From Bacteroidaceae bacterium (GTDB taxonomy: Bacteria; Bacteroidota; Bacteroidia; Bacteroidales; Bacteroidaceae): a stretch of DNA of 64,000 nucleotides. Made by a program: the position numbers and the translations under genes. Below are positions 60,556 to 64,000 of this stretch, piece by piece. Position 1 is the first letter of the stretch, and every line of letters starts with the position of its first letter. The notes below the pieces were generated by a model. It was not told the origin of the DNA. It worked only from the letters and a program-made list of their open reading frames with translations, and made no database searches. The stretch is from the NCBI GenBank assembly GCA_017428785.1, contig JAFRQD010000067.1:1-64000 (forward strand), read 5' to 3'.

Positions 60556-61506
60556 TTAGATGTCTTCGGTTGCGTTGGTGTTTTCTTTCACGAGTTTCCC
60601 TTCCTCTATCAGTTTCTTGGCGATGGCGTCGAGGGTAGCGTTGATGTATTTGTCGCTCTTCGGGGTGCTGTACATTTTGGCGATGTCGACATATTCGTTG
60701 ATGCTGACACTCAAGGGAATGTTGGGGAAGGTCGTTATCTCAGCCAGTCCAAGTTGCAGGATGATGCGGTCCATGAGCGCGATGCGCTTGAAGTCCCACT
60801 TGCGGGTGCTTTCGCTGACGAGCCCGTTGATGTATTCCTGACCCACTATGGCCCGATAGAGGAGTTTTGTGGCAAAGTCGCGATCGGAGTCGCTCTTGTA
60901 TTCGGGCATTAGCGGCTGGACCGAATTGCTGTTTTCCGTGAAGCGGTTGATGGTCTTCAGGACAAAGGTGTCGACGATAGCCTTGTCGTCGTTCCAATAG
61001 ACATTCTTGTCTTCCAGGAGGTCGGAGAGCTCTTCGTTGTTGCAGATGAGGTTCCGGTAGATGAGTCGCCATATCTCGCGGTCCTCCATGAAGCTCGAGG
61101 TCTCGCTTGCCATATAGTCCTTGTAGAAGTCGCTCTCCTCCACCTTATTATATAGGCCGCGCACGAAGGTCTCGTGGTCGGCCCAGCTGAGCTCATGTTC
61201 CGAGCAGTAGTCCCGGAGCTGACGGTTCGATTCGAGTTGGATGATGAAGCGGTTGTCCACGAACTTATGGCTCCAGCTGGCTCCGTCCTTCAGTTTCTTG
61301 CTGCGTTTTTCGTGCACTTCGAGCATGCGGACCGACATGCGGCTGACCTCGACCATGAGCAGCAAAAGATAGTTGTAGAGGTCGTAAGCCTTGTCCAGGC
61401 TCAGCAGCAGTTCCTTCTCTGCCACATCAGGGTTGTGCGTACCTTTCTGCAGATAGGAATAGAGCACCTGCACAAGCTTGATTCGTATCAATTCACGGTT
61501 TATCAT
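60556..61506 (-). CDS. nusB: Transcription antitermination factor NusB (long Bacteroidota form)
   Basis: 316 residues, about twice the E. coli length but normal for this phylum. Starts MINRELIRIKLVQVLYSYLQ; the NusB fold is split, with a long inserted helical region, and the C-terminal half holds YRAIVGQEYINGLV and PLSVSINEYVDIAKMYSTPK. It acts in rRNA antitermination. First gene of the operon nusB-yajC-ybbR-coaE-DUF5606. Confidence 0.92.
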   Translation of the reverse strand: MINRELIRIKLVQVLYSYLQKGTHNPDVAEKELLLSLDKAYDLYNYLLLLMVEVSRMSVRMLEVHEKRSKKLKDGASWSHKFVDNRFIIQLESNRQLRDYCSEHELSWADHETFVRGLYNKVEESDFYKDYMASETSSFMEDREIWRLIYRNLICNNEELSDLLEDKNVYWNDDKAIVDTFVLKTINRFTENSNSVQPLMPEYKSDSDRDFATKLLYRAIVGQEYINGLVSESTRKWDFKRIALMDRIILQLGLAEITTFPNIPLSVSINEYVDIAKMYSTPKSDKYINATLDAIAKKLIEEGKLVKENTNATEDI

Positions 61507-61598
61507 AGAGCGCTATTAGAGTTGAGAGTTTAGAGTTGAGAGTTTAGAGTTAACGCGTTTCCTTGTCAACTCCTTCGCTCGGGGGCTTAATTTGGCGG

Positions 61599-61606
61599 CA
61601 AAGTTA
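61599..61606 (-). promoter_or_regulatory. -7 promoter box of the nusB operon
   Basis: TAACTTTG on the minus strand, about 93 bp before nusB. The leader contains GAGTTTAGAGTTGA direct repeats (about 61512-61552). No clear -33. Confidence 0.5.
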
Positions 61607-61671
61607 CGAAAAAAAAATGAATAGAATGAAAAAATGAAAGAACGAAATGCTTATAATTCATAAATATTTTG

Positions 61672-61679
61672 TACTTTTG
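61672..61679 (+). promoter_or_regulatory. -7 promoter box of the DUF3276 gene
   Basis: TACTTTTG, 28 bp before the ATG at 61708; supports that start. No TTTG at the -33 spacing. Confidence 0.5.
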
Positions 61680-61707
61680 CCAAGCAAAAGCATTTGAAGC
61701 AAAGAAA

Positions 61708-62049
61708 ATGACAACAGACAATAAGCAACAGACAGCAGAGGGGCGAGACAGCGAAATCCTCTTCTCGCGTACCGTGAAGGCCGGTCAGCGCATTTACTAC
61801 ATCGACGTGAAGCGCAACAGGAAAGACGAATTGTACCTAAGCATCACAGAAAGCAAGAAGATGCTGAGCGGTCCTCAGGAAATGCCGCAAGTCAGTTACG
61901 AAAAGCACAAGATATTCCTTTTCCGCGAAGACTTTGGCAAGTTCGAGGAAGCCCTTCGCGATGCCTTCGGTTTTGTCAGCTCCGAAGGCGGGGATGTTCC
62001 CGAAAGCGGGGAGGACGGCGATGCCATCAAGCTCGATTTGGAGTTCTGA
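61708..62049 (+). CDS. DUF3276 (PUR-alpha-like) nucleic-acid-binding protein
   Basis: 113 residues from MTTDNKQQTAEGR; the frame is open further up but those codons overlap the promoter. The fold is the PUR repeat: ILFSRTVKAGQRIYYIDVK, LYLSITESKK, HKIFLFREDFGKFEEAL. PUR proteins bind single-stranded DNA or RNA. The first dozen residues are encoded by an ACAACAGACAA-type simple repeat seen elsewhere in this window. Acidic C-terminus. Confidence 0.88.
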   Translation: MTTDNKQQTAEGRDSEILFSRTVKAGQRIYYIDVKRNRKDELYLSITESKKMLSGPQEMPQVSYEKHKIFLFREDFGKFEEALRDAFGFVSSEGGDVPESGEDGDAIKLDLEF

Positions 62050-62238
62050 GGGGGAGGCGAACCTTTTTGCGAGCGGCTCCCCTGAGGCCGGATTTTCAGT
62101 CCGACGGGGAGCGGTATAAGCATTTGCAAAGCGATCAAGGGAAGGCGGGACCGGCAATCCCCATTCTTGCTGTTGCCCGATAGCATATCCTGCAGAACTT
62201 GCTGCAGGCGTGCGATTTCCTTTTTCTCCTATGTCTGA

Positions 62239-62595
62239 TTTGTAAACATTTTTCCTGGAGGCGTCTTCTCTGACGGCCTGTTTTTACTTCTGTGGCACTT
62301 TTCTACCCCAAACGAAAATAAGGGCTTAAATCGAATTTCCGGTGACAGTCAATCGGTTGCGAAAGGGCATTTTGAGTCGCAGGGCAAAGAAAGTACAGGC
62401 GTGGCATGCGAAGATGATAAACACTGCATGGTTTTGGGCTAAATACCACGTGGGGCGTTGGCAATCCTCGCATGGGGTAATTGCAAACTTCACGTGCGGC
62501 GTTGGCCAACTTCACGTGCGGCGTTTGTCGTCGCCCCACGCCACGATGTCAGATTCTTCATTTTCCGCTCCATTTTATGTAAAGGATTTTTCCAT
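62239..62595 (+). repeat. Dispersed element of about 358 bp, copy 2
   Basis: Starts TTTGTAAACATTTTTCC and ends TTTTATGTAAAGGATTTTTCC, so the TGTAAA..ATTTTTCC end sequence is repeated in direct orientation. Conserved block (CTGACGGCC, GTGGCACTTTTCTACCCC, GGGCTTAAATCGAATTTCC, CAAAGAAAGTACA), then a 22-bp array (about 62425-62545; CACGTGCGGCGTTGGCC) whose outer ends ACGTGGGGCG and CGCCCCACG also pair. Main content of the 785-bp gap before hisH. Confidence 0.75.
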
Positions 62596-62796
62596 TCCGT
62601 CCGATGCCTCGAAAGTAAAGTCCGGGCATTCAAAGAGCAAAAAGCCCATGGCGTAAGTCTTTTTGATGCACGGAGCAGGCTGTGTTGCGAAACCTTCTTC
62701 CCCGTTATCATCGCTTTTATTTTACGCAGAACCCCTTTTTTCGGCGATTAAGCAGACTTTTCGCGGCATTCGTTTCCTTATTAAATATAAAATATG

Positions 62797-62804
62797 TATC
62801 TTTG
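62797..62804 (+). promoter_or_regulatory. -7 promoter box of hisH
   Basis: TATCTTTG, 30 bp before the ATG at 62835, with a poor TTTC 20 bp upstream. Confidence 0.5.
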
Positions 62805-62834
62805 TCGCCCGAAACGAATACGCGGGTACGCATT

Positions 62835-63704
62835 ATGAAGGTCGCAGTAGTCAAATACAATGCCGGAAACATCTTTTCCGTCGTCCATGCTCTGAAGCGT
62901 ATGGGCGTAGAACCCTTGCTGACGGATTCCCCCATAGAGTTGCGAAGCGCCGACCGTGTGATTTTCCCGGGTCAAGGCGAGGCGAGCAACGCGATGCGCT
63001 ACCTTCGCGAGCACGGACTGGACGAGGTGATTCGTTCCCTCACGCAGCCCGTCCTGGGCATTTGCATCGGACAGCAACTGATGTGCCGTCATTCGGAAGA
63101 GGGCGATACCGACTGCCTGGGCATCTTCGACGCGGAAGTAAAACGATTCGTCCCTCAGAAGCATGAGGACAAGATACCCCACATGGGATGGAACTGCCTC
63201 ACGTTTAATATAGAGGGGCATGGGGCAAGGAGCAAGGAGCAGGAGAATACCTTAGAGGAGCAAGGGGCAAGGAGCAAGGAGCAGGAGAATACCTTAGAGG
63301 GGCATGGGGCATGGAGCAAGGAGCAGGAGAATACCTTAGAGGAGCATGGAGCATGGAGCAAGGAGCAGGAGAATACCTTAGAGGGGCATGGAGCAAGGAG
63401 CAAGGAGCAGGAGAATACCTTAGAGGGGCATGGAGCATGGAGCAAGGAGCAGGAGAACAGCAATCCTCTTGCCCCCTGCACCTTGCCCCTTGCCCCATTA
63501 TTCCGAGGGTTGGAGGGGGCTCCCTTCGTCTACTTCGTCCACAGTTTCTATGTGCCGGTATGCGAGCACACGGCTGCCGTCGCAGAATACATTCACCCGT
63601 TTAGCGCGGCCATGCAGAAGGGCAACTTCTATGCCACACAGTTCCATCCCGAGAAGAGTGGGGCGGTGGGGCAGCAGATTCTCCGTAATTTCCTCGAACT
63701 ATGA
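62835..63704 (+). CDS. hisH: Imidazole glycerol phosphate synthase, glutaminase subunit, with repeat insertion
   Basis: 289 residues against a usual 195-205. Catalytic Cys77 (GICIGQQ), His271 and Glu273 (QFHPEKS) are all present, with the conserved PHMGWN. After [10 protein letters not shown] about 95 extra residues intervene before the native PLFRGLEG...VYFVHSFY: six units of 14 residues ([14 protein letters not shown] and variants) and a Pro/Leu-rich piece. The insertion is in frame, so the enzyme may still work with HisF in histidine synthesis. Start set by the promoter and family. The stop overlaps hisA in ATGA. Confidence 0.92.
   Translation: MKVAVVKYNAGNIFSVVHALKRMGVEPLLTDSPIELRSADRVIFPGQGEASNAMRYLREHGLDEVIRSLTQPVLGICIGQQLMCRHSEEGDTDCLGIFDAEVKRFVPQKHEDKIPHMGWNCLTFNIEGHGARSKEQENTLEEQGARSKEQENTLEGHGAWSKEQENTLEEHGAWSKEQENTLEGHGARSKEQENTLEGHGAWSKEQENSNPLAPCTLPLAPLFRGLEGAPFVYFVHSFYVPVCEHTAAVAEYIHPFSAAMQKGNFYATQFHPEKSGAVGQQILRNFLEL
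63215..63460 (+). repeat. 42-bp tandem repeat inside hisH
   Basis: Five full and one partial unit of exactly 42 bp starting at 63215, 63257, 63299, 63341, 63383 and 63425. The core is AGCAAGGAGCAGGAGAATAC; units differ at a few GCA/GGG positions. No spacers are present. Confidence 0.95.
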
Positions 63705-64000
63705 TTGAGCTGGTTCCTGCAATAGACATCATCGAAGGCAAGTGCGTTCGCTTGACCAAGGGCGACTACGACACGAAGAAGGTCTATGGCGACCCGCTCG
63801 AAATGGCCCGTCAGTTTGAGGATTTGGGCATGCGCCGCCTGCATGTCGTCGACCTTGATGGTGCCAAGAGCAAGCATGTGGTCAACCTCGCCGCCCTTCG
63901 TAACATCACGACGCAAACGGGGCTCATCGTTGACTTCGGCGGAGGCATTAAGAGCGATGACGACCTCGAAAAGGCTTTCGAGGCCGGAGCCTCAATGGTG
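63701..64000 (+). CDS. hisA: HisA phosphoribosyl isomerase (partial)
   Basis: The first 100 codons are in the window; the gene runs off the right edge. [18 protein letters not shown] with the catalytic Asp in PAIDI, the phosphate-binding strand VVDLDGAKS and VDFGGGIKS are typical. It isomerises ProFAR to PRFAR, the substrate of HisFH. The ATG overlaps the hisH stop, so a his operon continues to the right, probably with hisF. Confidence 0.95.
   Translation, partial: MIELVPAIDIIEGKCVRLTKGDYDTKKVYGDPLEMARQFEDLGMRRLHVVDLDGAKSKHVVNLAALRNITTQTGLIVDFGGGIKSDDDLEKAFEAGASMV

Noticed and set aside
60556..61506. nusB fused to another gene because of its 316-residue length
   Set aside because: The long form is normal for Bacteroidota; no second known domain is visible.
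63215..63460. CRISPR array in hisH
   Set aside because: The repeat units are directly adjacent with no unique spacers, and they are read in frame within hisH.

Overview
The window is a piece of a Bacteroidota chromosome, most likely family Prevotellaceae. The evidence is Bacteroidota-type promoters (TTTG, 19-21 bp, TAnnTTTG) before many genes, a type IX secretion (T9SS) component together with four proteins carrying the same C-terminal sorting-tag-like tail, the DUF3276 and DUF5606 families, the gene order nusB-yajC-ybbR-coaE, and a methylmalonyl-CoA epimerase. I saw no rRNA, tRNA, prophage, transposase or CRISPR array.

Layout. 1-8.2 kb (minus strand): two large secreted proteins, one resembling the adhesin part of gingipain/HagA and one with GLUG-like repeats, each followed by a near-identical small peptide gene. 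8.4-9.5 kb: a divergent membrane-anchored AraC-type regulator, separated from the second protein by a striking set of repeated operator-like sites. 9.6-17.5 kb: an outer-membrane protein, a zinc metalloprotease, a PorE-like T9SS lipoprotein and topoisomerase III. 17.6-24.9 kb (plus): glycosyltransferase, lepA, Crp/Fnr regulator, hpt, adk, obg, pgeF, M23 peptidase. 25.2-33.2 kb (minus): GH2 glycosidase, CotH/lamin-tail protein, GH18-like protein; the last two carry the sorting tail. 33.8-36.7 kb: M16 protease. 37-42 kb (minus): small secreted protein, GH3 glucosidase, fmt, DUF1080 protein, methylmalonyl-CoA epimerase. 42.4-47.3 kb (minus): rplY-pth-pepT-hslR-dnaG. 47.5-50 kb: GH95 fucosidase. 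50.8-53.9 kb (plus): OmpH-like lipoprotein, HU/SPOR protein, FHA protein, HAD phosphatase. 53.9-56.1 kb (minus): secreted protein, ECF sigma factor, one-helix membrane protein. 56.2-61.5 kb (minus): greA, aquaporin and the nusB operon. 61.7-64 kb (plus): DUF3276 protein, hisH and the start of hisA.

The most unusual content is non-coding. About ten intergenic sites hold short tandem arrays with a 21-22 bp unit. Four of them lie inside copies of a dispersed element of about 358 bp (12844-13205, 33330-33686 minus, 50236-50593 minus, 62239-62595). All four copies have the same internal order and nearly the same length, and both ends carry a TGTAAA..ATTTT-like sequence in direct orientation. Three further arrays (about 24937, 42243, 57660) have perfect 15-16 bp terminal inverted repeats whose bases differ between loci in a compensatory way. 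Another array lies inside a 14-bp inverted-repeat-bounded segment (27151-27342). I do not recognise these as a named family.

A second class of short palindromic, G/C-run repeats occurs between genes and also in frame inside pgeF, fmt, an FHA protein and a lamin-tail domain. hisH carries an in-frame array of 42-bp repeats that lengthens the enzyme by about 95 residues. Together these make the window rich in small repeats that invade coding and non-coding DNA.
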